A DNA stretch of 64,000 nucleotides from NCBI GenBank assembly GCA_035358815.1, contig DAOPQC010000004.1:248001-312000 (forward strand), read 5' to 3'. Below the pieces are notes generated by a model, which did not search any database, had not been told where the DNA came from, and was given only the letters and a program-made list of their open reading frames with translations. Made by a program: the position numbers and the translations under genes. The DNA comes from Thermoanaerobaculales bacterium (GTDB lineage Bacteria; Acidobacteriota; Thermoanaerobaculia; Thermoanaerobaculales; Sulfomarinibacteraceae). Shown here one piece after another: positions 21,662 through 31,167 of the stretch (the first letter of the stretch is position 1; every line of letters begins with the position of its first letter).

Positions 21662-23155
21662 GTGACCACCGCCGGCGAGGTGACTCTGCGGATCCGTACC
21701 TCCATCGCGATCGCGATCGTGGCGCTCATCCTGCTCGGCGGCAGCGCACTGCGCCTCTATGGGCTCACGTTTCAGAGCCTCTGGCTGGACGAGCTCTTCT
21801 CGATGGTCTTCAGCCGATCCGACCTGCCGTTCAAGGACATCGTCCGCGTGTACCTGGACGACGTTCATCCGCTCGGGTACCCCTTCCTGCTCCATCTCTG
21901 GCTGCTGCTGTTCGGCGACACCGACCTCGCGGGCCGGTCGCTGTCGGCCGCCCTCGGCATCCTCGGCATCGCTGTCATGCTCCTGACGGGGCGCCGGCTG
22001 ATCTCCACCGAGGCCGGCATCTATGCGGCCCTGCTGACGGCGCTCAACGCGTACCACATCGCCTACTCGCAAGAGGCGAGGATGTACACCCTGGTCTTCA
22101 TGCTCGCAGCGCTGTCCTACGGCGCGCTGGTGAGCTTGCTCCACCAGCCCGGATGGCGCACCGCGGTGTCGTACGGCCTGGTCACGGCGGCGGCGGCTCA
22201 CGTTCACTACTACGCACTCGTGATGCTGCTGGGGCAGGTGGTCGCCGCCGCGACGGTCCTCATCGCCCGCCGCGCGCGTTGGCGTGACTGGCTGCCGCTG
22301 CTGGCGGGGAGCGCGATCGTCGGGCTCGCCGTGCTGCCCTGGCTGGGTGCGGTTCGGCGGGTGCTGGCGATGGACGAGTACTGGCCGACGCCGCCGAAGC
22401 CCTGGTTCTTCATCGATTACTTCCACGCCTACTTCGGCCGCAGCCTCATTCTCAGCCTCCTGTTCGGCGTCCTGCTGGCAGCCGTCCCGTTTCTCGTGTC
22501 GCGTCGTCCCGGCGTCGACCGCCAGGCCGGTGCGCCGCCGCCCGCAACCGTCGCCTGGCTGCTCGCAGCCTCGGTGGTGGTCTCACTCGCTGCGGCCTTT
22601 GCCCGATCGGTCCTGATCGTGCCGATGCTGCAGCCACGATTCACCATCGTCTTCCTGCCGGCGATCCTGCTTCTGATCGCGATCGCACTCGCGCGGCTCC
22701 GGCCGCGGCCGCTTCGAGCGCTCGTGGCGGCCGGCCTGACGGTCCTGTCGCTTGCCGGCCTGCTGCGCTCTGGCTACTACACCGAGGCGCGCAAGGAGCA
22801 GTGGCGCGAGGCCGTGGACAGCATGCTGACGGACCCGCGGTTCGACGTCCGAACCGACGCCTGCCTGGCGGTGCTGGCGCCGGGCTTTCAGTACTACGTC
22901 GATCAGCGATCGGCCGCGCTCCGGATCGGTGAGGCGACCGTCGAGGCGCTCCAGGGCATGGTCGATGACGGGCCGGCGCCGCCGGTGCTGTGGCTGCTGG
23001 TGGCCAGGAACCAGGATCCGGCAGAGGAGTTTCGGCGGCTGCAGCGCCAGCACTACCTGCGGACCGACCAGTTCGTCTTCCTCAAGACCGCTGTCGAGCG
23101 GTGGGAGCTTCGCGCGCAGCCGGAGCCGGATGGCGGCGGGGAGGCGACGAGGTGA
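21662..23155 (+). CDS. GT39-type membrane glycosyltransferase
   Basis: This 497-residue protein has about eleven transmembrane helices. The first periplasmic loop holds the GT39/GT83 motif LYGLTFQSLWLDELFSMVF (catalytic Asp-Glu). Other family signatures are DDVHPLGYPFLLHLW and AYHIAYSQEARMYTLV. GT-C enzymes of this type use polyprenyl-phosphate sugars and act on the outer face of the inner membrane. GTG 21662 is the first start that keeps the initial helix; no good ribosome binding site is visible. The terminator upstream makes it a new transcription unit. The acceptor is unknown; the glycan genes downstream suggest surface polymer or lipid modification. Confidence 0.85.
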   Translation: MTTAGEVTLRIRTSIAIAIVALILLGGSALRLYGLTFQSLWLDELFSMVFSRSDLPFKDIVRVYLDDVHPLGYPFLLHLWLLLFGDTDLAGRSLSAALGILGIAVMLLTGRRLISTEAGIYAALLTALNAYHIAYSQEARMYTLVFMLAALSYGALVSLLHQPGWRTAVSYGLVTAAAAHVHYYALVMLLGQVVAAATVLIARRARWRDWLPLLAGSAIVGLAVLPWLGAVRRVLAMDEYWPTPPKPWFFIDYFHAYFGRSLILSLLFGVLLAAVPFLVSRRPGVDRQAGAPPPATVAWLLAASVVVSLAAAFARSVLIVPMLQPRFTIVFLPAILLLIAIALARLRPRPLRALVAAGLTVLSLAGLLRSGYYTEARKEQWREAVDSMLTDPRFDVRTDACLAVLAPGFQYYVDQRSAALRIGEATVEALQGMVDDGPAPPVLWLLVARNQDPAEEFRRLQRQHYLRTDQFVFLKTAVERWELRAQPEPDGGGEATR

Positions 23156-23344
23156 GCGGCAGGCACCCCTGACGCAGCCGTTCGACCTCGTCGTGCCCGG
23201 CGAAGCGGCCCGCGGGGGGCGTCGGGGCCGCCGTGGCCGTGAGCGCCGGCAGGCGCGCGAAGGTTCGCGCGCAGGGGCGCCGGGGGCGCGGGCCCAGCGC
23301 CGGTGGACGAGGCCGGCCCAGGCAGCCCGCCGGACGCCAGAGGA

Positions 23345-24160
23345 TCAGTCCATCCGGTCCTCGAGGGCCTGGAGCTCCAGCGGGTGCAGGAACAGCGACG
23401 GGTCGAAGGGGCCGCGGACCGTGACCTGCATCTTGGTGATCCGGACGTGGCCGGTGGGCGAGCCGTTGAGGTCGATGCCGTCGAGCAGCACCTGGACCGG
23501 CAGCTGCGTGCCGGCCCCGATCGCGCCGTGCTTGAGCACCCGGTAGCGGATCCCCTCGCTGCGCACCTCACGGACGCTCGGCGGCGGCAGGAACTCGGCG
23601 GCCAGCAGGGCGCCGCTGTCCTTGCGGATGTGGAGATACCAGGTCGTGGACATGCTCGGCGCGATGAAGAAGCCCTCCGGGAAGCTGACCGCCACGCGCC
23701 ACGCTGGCACACCCTCGAAGCTGGTCTCGTTGACAGCGCCGAGCCGGACGCCTTCCATGGTCGCGGTGAACGGGAGCAGCAGCGGGAACAGGCGCTGGTT
23801 GAGGGTCCCCACGGCCATCCGCGACGCCTGGGGCCGCTCATCGGGCGCGCCGGCGCGGGTGGACCAGCCGTTGCCACCGTGGCGCGCGACCACGACGTCG
23901 CCGGGCAGCTCGAGCCGCAGGCTGCTCAGCGTCCTCGCGTCCAGATAGGCGGTGGCCCGCCGACTGTGCGGGGTGCCGTCGGCGGTGGTCTCCTCCTCGG
24001 TGAGTGCGATCTCGAGCACGCCGAGGTCACGGAAGGCCTCGATTCCTCCGGCGGCCTGCAGCATGCCGTCGAGCAGCGCTGCGGCCTCCGGCGGCCCGGC
24101 GGGGGCGACGGCGGGCACCAGCAGCGCGGCGAGGACGATCAGGACAGCACGAGCACTCAT
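23345..24160 (-). CDS. Exported LolA-like periplasmic protein
   Basis: This 271-residue protein has a signal peptide (ARAVLIVLAALLVPAVAPAG). The mature domain begins with a helix (AALLDGMLQAAGGIEAFRDL) and continues as an extended antiparallel sheet with WYLHIRKDSGALLAAEF, a pattern found in LolA/LolB and DUF4292-type outer-membrane lipoprotein-sorting folds. It may bind lipid or lipoprotein, but no residue proves this. ATG 24160 has GGGAG upstream, and a TATAAT box at 24212-24217 gives a leader of about 45 bases. It is transcribed away from the glycan cluster. Confidence 0.65.
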   Translation of the reverse strand: MSARAVLIVLAALLVPAVAPAGPPEAAALLDGMLQAAGGIEAFRDLGVLEIALTEEETTADGTPHSRRATAYLDARTLSSLRLELPGDVVVARHGGNGWSTRAGAPDERPQASRMAVGTLNQRLFPLLLPFTATMEGVRLGAVNETSFEGVPAWRVAVSFPEGFFIAPSMSTTWYLHIRKDSGALLAAEFLPPPSVREVRSEGIRYRVLKHGAIGAGTQLPVQVLLDGIDLNGSPTGHVRITKMQVTVRGPFDPSLFLHPLELQALEDRMD

Positions 24161-24211
24161 GACGATCTCCCGAGGGCGCGCCAGGATGGCGCCAGTCGAC
24201 GGTCGACGGAG

Positions 24212-24217
24212 ATTATA
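24212..24217 (-). promoter_or_regulatory. TATAAT -10 box
   Basis: A consensus -10 on the minus strand, with predicted TSS near 24205. No good -35 is visible at the usual distance. Confidence 0.6.
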
Positions 24218-24360
24218 GAGCAACAATCGTGCCACCCGGGGTCGGGAGACCCGGGACCCGACGCACGGTGCCGGGAATCCGTACTCTAGGCGAGGAGCCC
24301 TCTCACCTGTTTCCTGGCGGCTTGTCGGGCGTGGAGGCGGAAGCGGGCTCGGGCCCTATC

Positions 24361-24400
24361 CCCCAGATCCCAGCCCCTATCCCCTGGTTGGGAGGGGGTG
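24361..24400. repeat. Repeat family E, short copy upstream of the Wzt gene
   Basis: CCCCAGATCC-CAGCCCCTATCCCC followed by TGGTTGGGAGGGGGTG. Close relatives occur at 31210-31290 and 56653-56700. It is followed by TACTGT (24402-24407), a weak -10 ten bases before ATG 24418. Confidence 0.65.
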
Positions 24401-24417
24401 CTACTGTATTGACCGCA

Positions 24418-25623
24418 ATGACTTCTGACCTCCGCCGGGGCGCCGTCAGCGTGGCCGACGTGCACAAGTGGTACCGCGTCTACGCGTCGCCCACCGAGCG
24501 CGTCAAGCGGGTGCTCGGGAGGCCGAGCCGGCACCTCGAGTTCCAGGCCCTCGACGGTGTCTCGTTCGCCGTGGAGCCGGGCACGGCGCTGGGCATCGTC
24601 GGCGAGAACGGGGCCGGCAAGAGCACGCTGCTCAAGCTGATCGCGGGCACCACGCGGCCGACCGCGGGCGCTGTCGAGACGGGCGGGGTGGTGGCCGCGA
24701 TCCTCGAGCTCGGCGCGGCCTTCCACTCGGAGTTCTCGGGGCGCGACAACGCCGTCCTGTACGGTGCGCTGCTCGGCCACGACCGCCAGGACATGGAGCG
24801 ACGGCTGCCGTCGATCTTCGACTTCGCCGAGCTCGGCGAGTTCATCAACCACCCGATCAGGAGCTACTCGACCGGCATGGTGATGCGGCTCGCGTTCGCC
24901 GTCGCGACCGGGGTCGACGCGGACGTGCTGGTCGTGGATGAGGCGCTCGCGGTCGGCGACGGCTACTTCCAGAAGAAGTGCGTCGACCGGATCCGGGAGA
25001 TCCACAGCCGCGGCACCACCATCCTGTTCTGCTCGCACTCGATGTACTACGTGACCATGTTCTGCGAGCGCGCCCTGTGGCTGGCGAGCGGCCGGCTGCA
25101 GCGGATCGGTCCGGCCAAGGAGGTGGTGGAGGCCTACGAGGAGTACCTGCTCCTCCGCGACAAACGGCGGCTCGGCCACGATGTCCCCCCGGCGCAGGCG
25201 GCGCCGATCCGGAAGGTCGGCCGAGTGGCCGCTGTCCGGCTCGCCGGCCGCGACGGCGAGGCCCCGCTCGAGCTCCGCTCCGGCGGGACGCTCGATCTCG
25301 AGATCGAGGTCGAGAGCACGCGCCCCGAGGAGCGCTTCCACGTCGCGGTGGCGCTCGACACCCTGGACGGACGCTGCCTGCTCGGCGTGTCGACGGCGTG
25401 GGACGGCCTGGCGCCGCTGCAGGGGCAGGACCGCTATCTGGTCTCCTTCACGGTCCCCGCGCTGCCGGTGGCGTCCGGCACCTTCCACCTCTCGGTCTTC
25501 CTGCTCGACGAGAGCGGGCTGGCGGTCCACGACCAGGCGGTCGCTACCGGCGCGGTCCGGGTGAACGCACCGTCATGGACGCCCTCGCTGATCGAGGTGG
25601 CGCACCACTGGGAGCGGCGGTGA
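24418..25623 (+). CDS. Polysaccharide ABC exporter ATPase with C-terminal carbohydrate-binding domain (Wzt-like)
   Basis: This 401-residue protein has a Walker A (GENGAGKST), signature motif YSTGMVMRLAFA, Walker B (VLVVDEAL) and the H-loop CSHSMYY, all in the order of Wzt/TagH-type ATPases. The last 140 residues (about 260-400) are a beta-sandwich like the O-antigen-recognising domain of Wzt. It energises export of undecaprenyl-linked glycan with a Wzm permease; the candidate partner is at 10697. Its stop overlaps the next start (GTGA), and three further genes overlap in series, so 24418-28689 is one operon. Confidence 0.9.
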   Translation: MTSDLRRGAVSVADVHKWYRVYASPTERVKRVLGRPSRHLEFQALDGVSFAVEPGTALGIVGENGAGKSTLLKLIAGTTRPTAGAVETGGVVAAILELGAAFHSEFSGRDNAVLYGALLGHDRQDMERRLPSIFDFAELGEFINHPIRSYSTGMVMRLAFAVATGVDADVLVVDEALAVGDGYFQKKCVDRIREIHSRGTTILFCSHSMYYVTMFCERALWLASGRLQRIGPAKEVVEAYEEYLLLRDKRRLGHDVPPAQAAPIRKVGRVAAVRLAGRDGEAPLELRSGGTLDLEIEVESTRPEERFHVAVALDTLDGRCLLGVSTAWDGLAPLQGQDRYLVSFTVPALPVASGTFHLSVFLLDESGLAVHDQAVATGAVRVNAPSWTPSLIEVAHHWERR

Positions 25624-26651
25624 CCGGACGGCGGCGGCTCACCGTCAACTACCTCCTCGAGGACACCGCGCTGTTCGGCGGCGTCAAGATCCCCCTGCAC
25701 CACGCCAACCTCCTCCACCGGCGCGGTCACCGGGTCCGCGTGCTCAGCAGGGGGCCGCGCCCCGACTGGTACCCCCTCGCCGCCCCGTTCACGACCGTCC
25801 CTGACTTCGAGGCCGGGTCGGTCGCCGAGGCCGACGTCCACGTCGCCACCTTCTGGACCACGATCGCGCCGGCGGCGGCGCTGCCCCACGGGCAGCCGGT
25901 GCACTTCTGCCAGGGTTTCGAGGCCTCGTACACGCACAACGGTGACCAGCACCCGGCGATCCTCGAGTCGTACGCGCTGCCGCTGCCGACATTCGCCCTG
26001 TCGCCCCACCTGGCCGAGCTCGTGCACCGCCGCTTCGGCCGTCCGGTCAGGGTCGTGCCGCCGGCGCTGGAGCGGATGTGGCGGCAGCGCTGGCGGCGGG
26101 CCCCGGCGCGGCGACCGCGGGTGGTCGTCGCCCACCCCTTCGAGGCCGACTGGAAGGGCGTCGCGACCGCGCTGGAGGCGGTGCGGCGGCTGCGCGAGGA
26201 CGGGCTCGAGCTGACCCTGGTGCGGCTGTCGCAGTGGTCGCTCAGCGAGGCCGAGCGCTCGCTGCTCGAGCCCGACGAGTTTCACTGCCGGCTCGCCCCC
26301 GCCGAGGTGCCGGCGCTGATCGCGGGCTGCGATCTGCTGCTCGCCCCATCCTGGGAGCAGGAGGGCTTCGGCCTGCCGGTGCTCGAGGCGATGGCGTGCG
26401 GGGTGCCGGTGGTGGCGTCCCGAATCCAGGCCTTCACCGGCTACGCCGCCGGCGCCGCCGAGCTGGTGCCGGTCGGGGACGCTGCCGCCTTCGCCGGCGC
26501 CGCGCGGGCGATTCTCGGCGACCGCCGGCGCTGGCGGGAGATGCGGCGGGCGGGGCTCGGGGTCGCCGCCGCCTTCAGCGAGCGCAGAGTGGTGGCCATC
26601 GTCGAGGACGCGCTGCACTGGGCGGCGGGCGGCGCCTGGAGGCCCAGCTGA
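25620..26651 (+). CDS. GT4-family glycosyltransferase
   Basis: This 343-residue GT-B enzyme starts with TVNYLLEDTALFGGVK, a rhamnosyl/WsaF-like or GT4 N-terminus with the GG loop. The C-terminal domain has the retaining GT4 motif WEQEGFGLPVLEAMACGVPV, where the E-x7-E glutamates bind the nucleotide sugar. The start GTG 25620 overlaps the ATPase stop in GTGA; an upstream in-frame ATG (25575) would overlap the ATPase by 49 bases. It likely builds the glycan exported by the neighbouring ATPase. The sugar is unknown. Confidence 0.88.
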   Translation: MTGRRRLTVNYLLEDTALFGGVKIPLHHANLLHRRGHRVRVLSRGPRPDWYPLAAPFTTVPDFEAGSVAEADVHVATFWTTIAPAAALPHGQPVHFCQGFEASYTHNGDQHPAILESYALPLPTFALSPHLAELVHRRFGRPVRVVPPALERMWRQRWRRAPARRPRVVVAHPFEADWKGVATALEAVRRLREDGLELTLVRLSQWSLSEAERSLLEPDEFHCRLAPAEVPALIAGCDLLLAPSWEQEGFGLPVLEAMACGVPVVASRIQAFTGYAAGAAELVPVGDAAAFAGAARAILGDRRRWREMRRAGLGVAAAFSERRVVAIVEDALHWAAGGAWRPS

Positions 26652-27700
26652 CGACGGCATCGCTGATCGCGGTCTGCCACCACTCCTCGGGGGTCCTTGG
26701 CGATTGCGTCTCGAGCTTCCGGTCCGAGGCGCATGCCGCCGCAGTCGCGCCCGAGGTCGTGGTCGTGGAGCAGTCCGAGAACCCGGCCGAGGTGGAGCGG
26801 ATCGCGGCGATCGGTGTCGACCGGCTGGAGGTGCGGCCGAACCGGGGGTACGCCGCGGGGCTCAACGCCGGGATCGCCGCGGCGCGCGGCGAGATCCTGC
26901 TGCTGGCCAACCCGGACACGGTGCTGCGCGCGGGCAGCCTGCAGCGCCTGCTCGTCGCGATCGGCGACGGCTTCGATGTCGTCGGGCCACAGCTGGTCTG
27001 GGATGACAGCGGCGAGATCCTGTTCCCACCGGCCGAGGACCCCGGCCTGGCCGCGGAGCTGTGGCGGACGCTGCGGTGCCGCTGGCAGCGGCCATGGGAC
27101 GCCGGCCTGCACGCCACGCTCGAGGGCTGGTGGCGGGTGTGGACCGCGGATCGGGCGGTCGAGGTCGCGGCGTTGCGCGGCCCCCTGCTCGCGGCGACGC
27201 GGGCGACCGTCGACCGGCTGGGCCCTCTCGACGAGGGCTACTTCCTCTACTACGAGGAGACCGAGTGGCTGCGGCGGGCGCGCCGCCGGGGCGCCCGGCT
27301 CGCGGTCGCCGCCGGCGCCCGGGTCGTGCACCGGGCCGGTCACGCCACCGCCCGCACCGTGGGCCGCGAGGCGATCGAGGCGGCGTCGCGCGAGCGCTTC
27401 TTCCTCCGCAACTACGGCGCGGCGTCGCGCTGGCTGCTGCGGCGCTGCGCTTCGGTCCCGGCGACCGCCGGTGTCGCCGCGCAGCCGGTGGCGGGCCCGC
27501 GCGAGGTGCCGGAGAGCCGTGCGGATCTGTGGCTGCTCTCCACTTTCCGGCACCTGGTGCCGGCGGTCGGCGTGGTCGGCCGGTCAGCCCTGCCGGCTGC
27601 CGTCGAGCACGTCGCCGAGGGCGGGCCGTGGTACGCGGCCGCGGCGACACGCGACTCCGGCCGCTGGCGTCTCCGCGGGACCTGGAGCTGGGGGCCTTGA
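26648..27700 (+). CDS. GT2-family glycosyltransferase, probable CTG start
   Basis: This 350-residue GT-A enzyme resembles rhamnosyltransferases. It begins SLIAVCHHSSGVLGDCVSSF (first Rossmann strand), then RPNRGYAAGLNAGIAAA, the metal-binding LLANPDT (DxD equivalent) and EGYFLYYEETEWLRRARR (acceptor/catalytic ED region). No ATG, GTG or TTG occurs in frame before the first strand. CTG 26648 overlaps the upstream stop as CTGA, matching the ATGA/GTGA pattern of neighbouring genes, so I place the start there. A frameshift with translational fusion is the alternative. It ends in a TGATG overlap with the next gene. Confidence 0.82.
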   Translation: MTTASLIAVCHHSSGVLGDCVSSFRSEAHAAAVAPEVVVVEQSENPAEVERIAAIGVDRLEVRPNRGYAAGLNAGIAAARGEILLLANPDTVLRAGSLQRLLVAIGDGFDVVGPQLVWDDSGEILFPPAEDPGLAAELWRTLRCRWQRPWDAGLHATLEGWWRVWTADRAVEVAALRGPLLAATRATVDRLGPLDEGYFLYYEETEWLRRARRRGARLAVAAGARVVHRAGHATARTVGREAIEAASRERFFLRNYGAASRWLLRRCASVPATAGVAAQPVAGPREVPESRADLWLLSTFRHLVPAVGVVGRSALPAAVEHVAEGGPWYAAAATRDSGRWRLRGTWSWGP

Positions 27701-28689
27701 TGAGCGAGCCCGAGTACACGATCCGTGCCTTCTCACCGGGCGACGAGGAGGCCGTCAACCATGGCTTCAACGAGGCCTTCGGCCTCGACCGCCCGCTCGA
27801 CGAGTGGGCCTGGAAGTTCCGGGCTGACCCGGACGGCCGGCTGATCATGATCGCCGAGCATGAGGGCGAGGTGCTCGCCCACTATGCCGGCGTGCCGGTG
27901 CGGCTCCAGATCGAGGGTCGCGTGTGGAACGCGGCCCAGATCGTCGACGTGTACTCGGCGCGCAGGGCCCGCGGCAGCTTCACCCGCCGCGGGGTGTGGG
28001 TGCAGACCGTCGACGCCTTCTTCGACGCCTTCGGCCGCTCCGGGCGGTCGCCGCTGCTGTTCGGCTTCCCGAGCCCGCGGCCGCTGCGGCTCGGCGTGCT
28101 GCAGCTCGGCTACGACGCGATGGAGCCGCAGCCCATCCGCTACCTCCGCCGCCGCCCTCCGTTGCCGCCGGGGGGGATCCGTCGCCGCCTCTACCGGGCC
28201 GAGCTGGCGCGCGACTGGGAGCCGCGGCTCGACGCGCTGTGGCAGCAGGTGAGCGGCCAGTACCCGGTGGCGGTGGTGCGCGACGCCGGTCACGCCGCAC
28301 GCCGTCTCGCGGGGCGCCCGGGCGTGCGCTACCACCGCTTCCTGCTCTTCCCGCGCTTCTCGTTTCGCGCGGTCGGCTTCGCCGCCTTCCGCACCGACGG
28401 CGGACGGGTGCGCTGGGTGGACCTGGTGTGGGACCACCGCCACCCCGGCGCCCTTGACCTGGCGAGCCACCTGTCGGCCGGGCTGGCGGCCCAGACCGGT
28501 GCCGAGCTCGAGGAGCTGTGGCTCAACGGCGACGACGAGGGCCGGGCCCGGCTCGCCCGGCACGGCTTCGAGGAGGCGCCCGAGCCGGGCCAGCTGGTGA
28601 TGGTGGCACGCGCCTTCGACTCGGGGGTGGACCTCGAGGCGATGGCCGCGAAGATCTACGTCACGATGGGCGACTCGGACCTGGTGTGA
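27700..28689 (+). CDS. GNAT-family N-acetyltransferase-like protein
   Basis: This 329-residue protein has an N-terminal GNAT domain: YTIRAFSPGDEEAVNHGFNE at the start, then the acetyl-CoA loop area VYSARRARGSFTRRGVW, matching GNAT_acetyltran_9-type proteins. A second, half-conserved GNAT-like lobe follows in the C-terminal part. Such paired-GNAT proteins occur in polysaccharide clusters. ATG 27700 shares its A with the upstream TGA. It is the last gene of the glycan operon; it might acetylate or aminoacylate the glycan, but that is inferred. Confidence 0.75.
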   Translation: MSEPEYTIRAFSPGDEEAVNHGFNEAFGLDRPLDEWAWKFRADPDGRLIMIAEHEGEVLAHYAGVPVRLQIEGRVWNAAQIVDVYSARRARGSFTRRGVWVQTVDAFFDAFGRSGRSPLLFGFPSPRPLRLGVLQLGYDAMEPQPIRYLRRRPPLPPGGIRRRLYRAELARDWEPRLDALWQQVSGQYPVAVVRDAGHAARRLAGRPGVRYHRFLLFPRFSFRAVGFAAFRTDGGRVRWVDLVWDHRHPGALDLASHLSAGLAAQTGAELEELWLNGDDEGRARLARHGFEEAPEPGQLVMVARAFDSGVDLEAMAAKIYVTMGDSDLV

Positions 28690-28910
28690 GATGGGCGCAG
28701 CGCTCCGGATGATGCGCATTGCCCTGCGTAGGGTAGGGTGCCCCGATGCGCTGGGGCCATGCCCCGCGCCCGCTTCCGCTCCCGTGCCCGTGCCCGGATT
28801 ACGACGTGCCACGGAGATCGTCCCTTCTGGAGAAGGAGACGTCGGGCGCGGAAGTGGAAGCGGGCGCGGAAGCGTGATGAGCCACGAGGCTCGCTGGATG
28901 GAGAGATAGA
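28690..28910. other. Intergenic region with short palindromes and CCCGTG tracts
   Basis: No gene is seen. It contains GATGCGC-type text (28711-28750) possibly derived from repeat family A, a CCCGCTTCCGCTCCCGTG tract (28767-28797) and its G-rich counterpart (28848-28872) facing it. GGAG precedes GTG 28911 by seven bases. Confidence 0.5.
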
Positions 28911-31157
28911 GTGATCGCGGTCTGGCTGTGGACGGTGGCGCCGCTCGCCGCGCTGCACCTCCTGATGGGGTGGCGGTCACGGCAGCTGCTCCGCCTGCAG
29001 CTGCTCCTCGACCTCCTGCTCGCCGCGACGATCGGCCCGGCGCTGGTCGCCGGCGGCGACCTCTCCCCGGTCCGCTGCCTCGCCGGCACGCCGCCGTTCA
29101 CCGAGTGGCGGTGGAGCGACGCCACCACCGACCAGCCGACCCAGTCCGACCTGGTGCGCCAGATCCAGCCCTGGATGGAGGAGACGCGCCGCCAGCTGCT
29201 CGCCGGGAGGCTGCCGCTGGTCAGTGAGCGGATCGGCGGCGGGCTGCCGTTGCTGGCCAATGGCCAGACCGGGGCCTGGGCGCCGCCCAACCTGCCGGTG
29301 TGGGCGCTCGGTGCGGAGCGCGGGACCACGGTGATGGCGTTCTGGAAGGTCGAGCTGGCGGGGCTCGGCGCCTTCCTCTTCCTGCGGCGGCGCTGGCGCC
29401 TGCGCTGGCCGGCCGCCGCGGCGGGTGCGACGGCCTGCGCCGGCTCCGCCTACCTGGTGGCGTGGCTGGTGGTGCCGATGGGGTGGGTGATCGCTGTTGC
29501 GCCGTGGGCGTGGTGGGCCGCCGCCTGGATGCTCGGCGGGCGAGGGCGGGTGCTGCGGGTGTTCGGCACCGGCCTGCTCGCCGGCTGGCTGCTCGGCAGC
29601 GGGCTCAACCCCGAGACCTCGGCGATCGTGGTCGGGTCGGCGATCCTGGCCGGCCTCATCCTGCACCCGGCGCGCTGGCGTCGGCTGCTCGCCGCGGTCG
29701 CGGTCGCGGCCGTGGTCGCCGTGGGCCTCGCCTGGCCGACCCTCGGCTCGGTCGCGGCGTCGTCGCGTGCGGCAGTGGTGCGCACGCAGCGTCCCAACCT
29801 GGAGCGCCCGGCGCCGGCGCTGCGGCTGCAGGCGGTGCAGCAGGCGCTGGCGCCGATGGCACTCGGCCATCCGGGGCGCGGCGACTGGGCAGGGGGCTAC
29901 CCCTCCGCCGCGGCCGCGGTCGGGGTCGGTGGGCTGGCGCTGGGGACGGTGGCGGCCGGGCGGGTGCGCCGCCGGCACCGGCGCCTGCTGTGGGCCGCCC
30001 TGGCGTCGCTCGCGGTGGCGGCGGTGCTCGGCTACCGCCTGCCGCCCCTCGATGCGCTGCTGGTGCGGCTGCCGCCGTTCGACCACATGACGCTGCCGCG
30101 CTTCGTGGTGTTGGTGCCGTGGTCGCTGGCGGTGTGGGCGGCGCTCGCCGCCGAGGGCGCTCAGAGCGGGCGCTGGCTGCGCCTGCCGTGGCGGCTCGGC
30201 GCGGCTGCGCTGGTCGCTGCTGCGGCGGCCGCGGGCGCGCTGCGCGGGCTGGCCGCGCCCGACCTCGCGCTGACGGCGCTGACCGTCGCCGCGGCGGCGC
30301 TCGCGACCTGGCTGCTGCGGCGGCCACGCCTGCTGGCGCCGGCGCTGGCGGCGGAGCTCGCGCTCTACGCGCTGGGCATCAACCCGGTCGCTGCGGCCGC
30401 CGACCGGTTGCCGGCGCCGCCGTTGGTCGAGCGGCTGCGCGAGCTCCAGGCCGAGCGGGGCGGAAGGGTGATCGGCCTCGACGGCGCGCTGCCGCCGAAC
30501 CTGGCGGCACGCTACGGCCTGCCCGACCTGCGGGCCTACGACCCGCTGCGGCCGCGGCCCTTCGTCGAGCTGATGGCGGCGCTCGGCGATCGCGACCCGA
30601 TGCTCGGCGGCCCGCTGGGGTCGGCGCCGCCGCGGCTGTGCGGGGCGTGGTCGGTGCGCTTCCTGGTCAGCCCGCCCGGCAGGCAGGTGGCGGGCTGGGA
30701 ACCGGCCTGGTCCGACGGCAGCGGCGCGATCTGGTCCAACCCGCACTGCCTGCCCGAGGTCCGGGTGGTGGGTCGCGTTCACCCTCTCGGCAACCACGAC
30801 GGCTGGCGGCTGCTGGCTTCCGAGGGGCTCGAGTTCGCGCGCGAGGCGGTGGTTCCGGCCGGGACCGCCGCCGTCGCCGCGGGGCGCGCCGAGCTGGTCT
30901 CGCTGCGCGCGGAAGGGGAGCGGGTGCGCGCGGTCGTGAGCTGCGACGGGCCATGCCTGCTGGTGGCGGCGCGGCCGTGGGCGCCGGGGTGGCGCGCCAC
31001 GGTCGACGGCCGGCCGGCACCGCTGGTGCGCGCGAACCTGGCTGGGCTCGGCGCCGTGTCGCCGGCCGGCGAGCACTCTGTCGAGCTACGCTACAACCCC
31101 TGGCGCTGGTGGCCGGGAAGCTGTGAAGGCGGCGAGCACATCGCCGATGGGCCGTAG
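28911..31157 (+). CDS. YfhO-like polytopic membrane protein
   Basis: This 748-residue protein has about twelve transmembrane segments, mostly Ala/Leu/Val, between residues 1 and 520, and a periplasmic domain after that. The early loop GGGLPLLANGQTGAWAPPN matches the GxxxxxNxQxxxxYPxN motif of YfhO. The C-terminal text PWAPGWRATVDGRPAPLVRA followed by AGEHSVELRYNP is the YfhO C-terminal signature. YfhO proteins are GT-C-like enzymes implicated in glycosylating lipoteichoic or other surface polymers. It lies after the glycan operon and probably modifies the same product. The start is GTG 28911. Confidence 0.85.
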   Translation: MIAVWLWTVAPLAALHLLMGWRSRQLLRLQLLLDLLLAATIGPALVAGGDLSPVRCLAGTPPFTEWRWSDATTDQPTQSDLVRQIQPWMEETRRQLLAGRLPLVSERIGGGLPLLANGQTGAWAPPNLPVWALGAERGTTVMAFWKVELAGLGAFLFLRRRWRLRWPAAAAGATACAGSAYLVAWLVVPMGWVIAVAPWAWWAAAWMLGGRGRVLRVFGTGLLAGWLLGSGLNPETSAIVVGSAILAGLILHPARWRRLLAAVAVAAVVAVGLAWPTLGSVAASSRAAVVRTQRPNLERPAPALRLQAVQQALAPMALGHPGRGDWAGGYPSAAAAVGVGGLALGTVAAGRVRRRHRRLLWAALASLAVAAVLGYRLPPLDALLVRLPPFDHMTLPRFVVLVPWSLAVWAALAAEGAQSGRWLRLPWRLGAAALVAAAAAAGALRGLAAPDLALTALTVAAAALATWLLRRPRLLAPALAAELALYALGINPVAAAADRLPAPPLVERLRELQAERGGRVIGLDGALPPNLAARYGLPDLRAYDPLRPRPFVELMAALGDRDPMLGGPLGSAPPRLCGAWSVRFLVSPPGRQVAGWEPAWSDGSGAIWSNPHCLPEVRVVGRVHPLGNHDGWRLLASEGLEFAREAVVPAGTAAVAAGRAELVSLRAEGERVRAVVSCDGPCLLVAARPWAPGWRATVDGRPAPLVRANLAGLGAVSPAGEHSVELRYNPWRWWPGSCEGGEHIADGP

Positions 31158-31167
31158 CAGATCTACA

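Noticed and set aside
23156..23344. Additional small gene between the GT39 and LolA-like genes
   Set aside because: Open frames exist on both strands but none has a start signal, plausible composition or recognisable motif.
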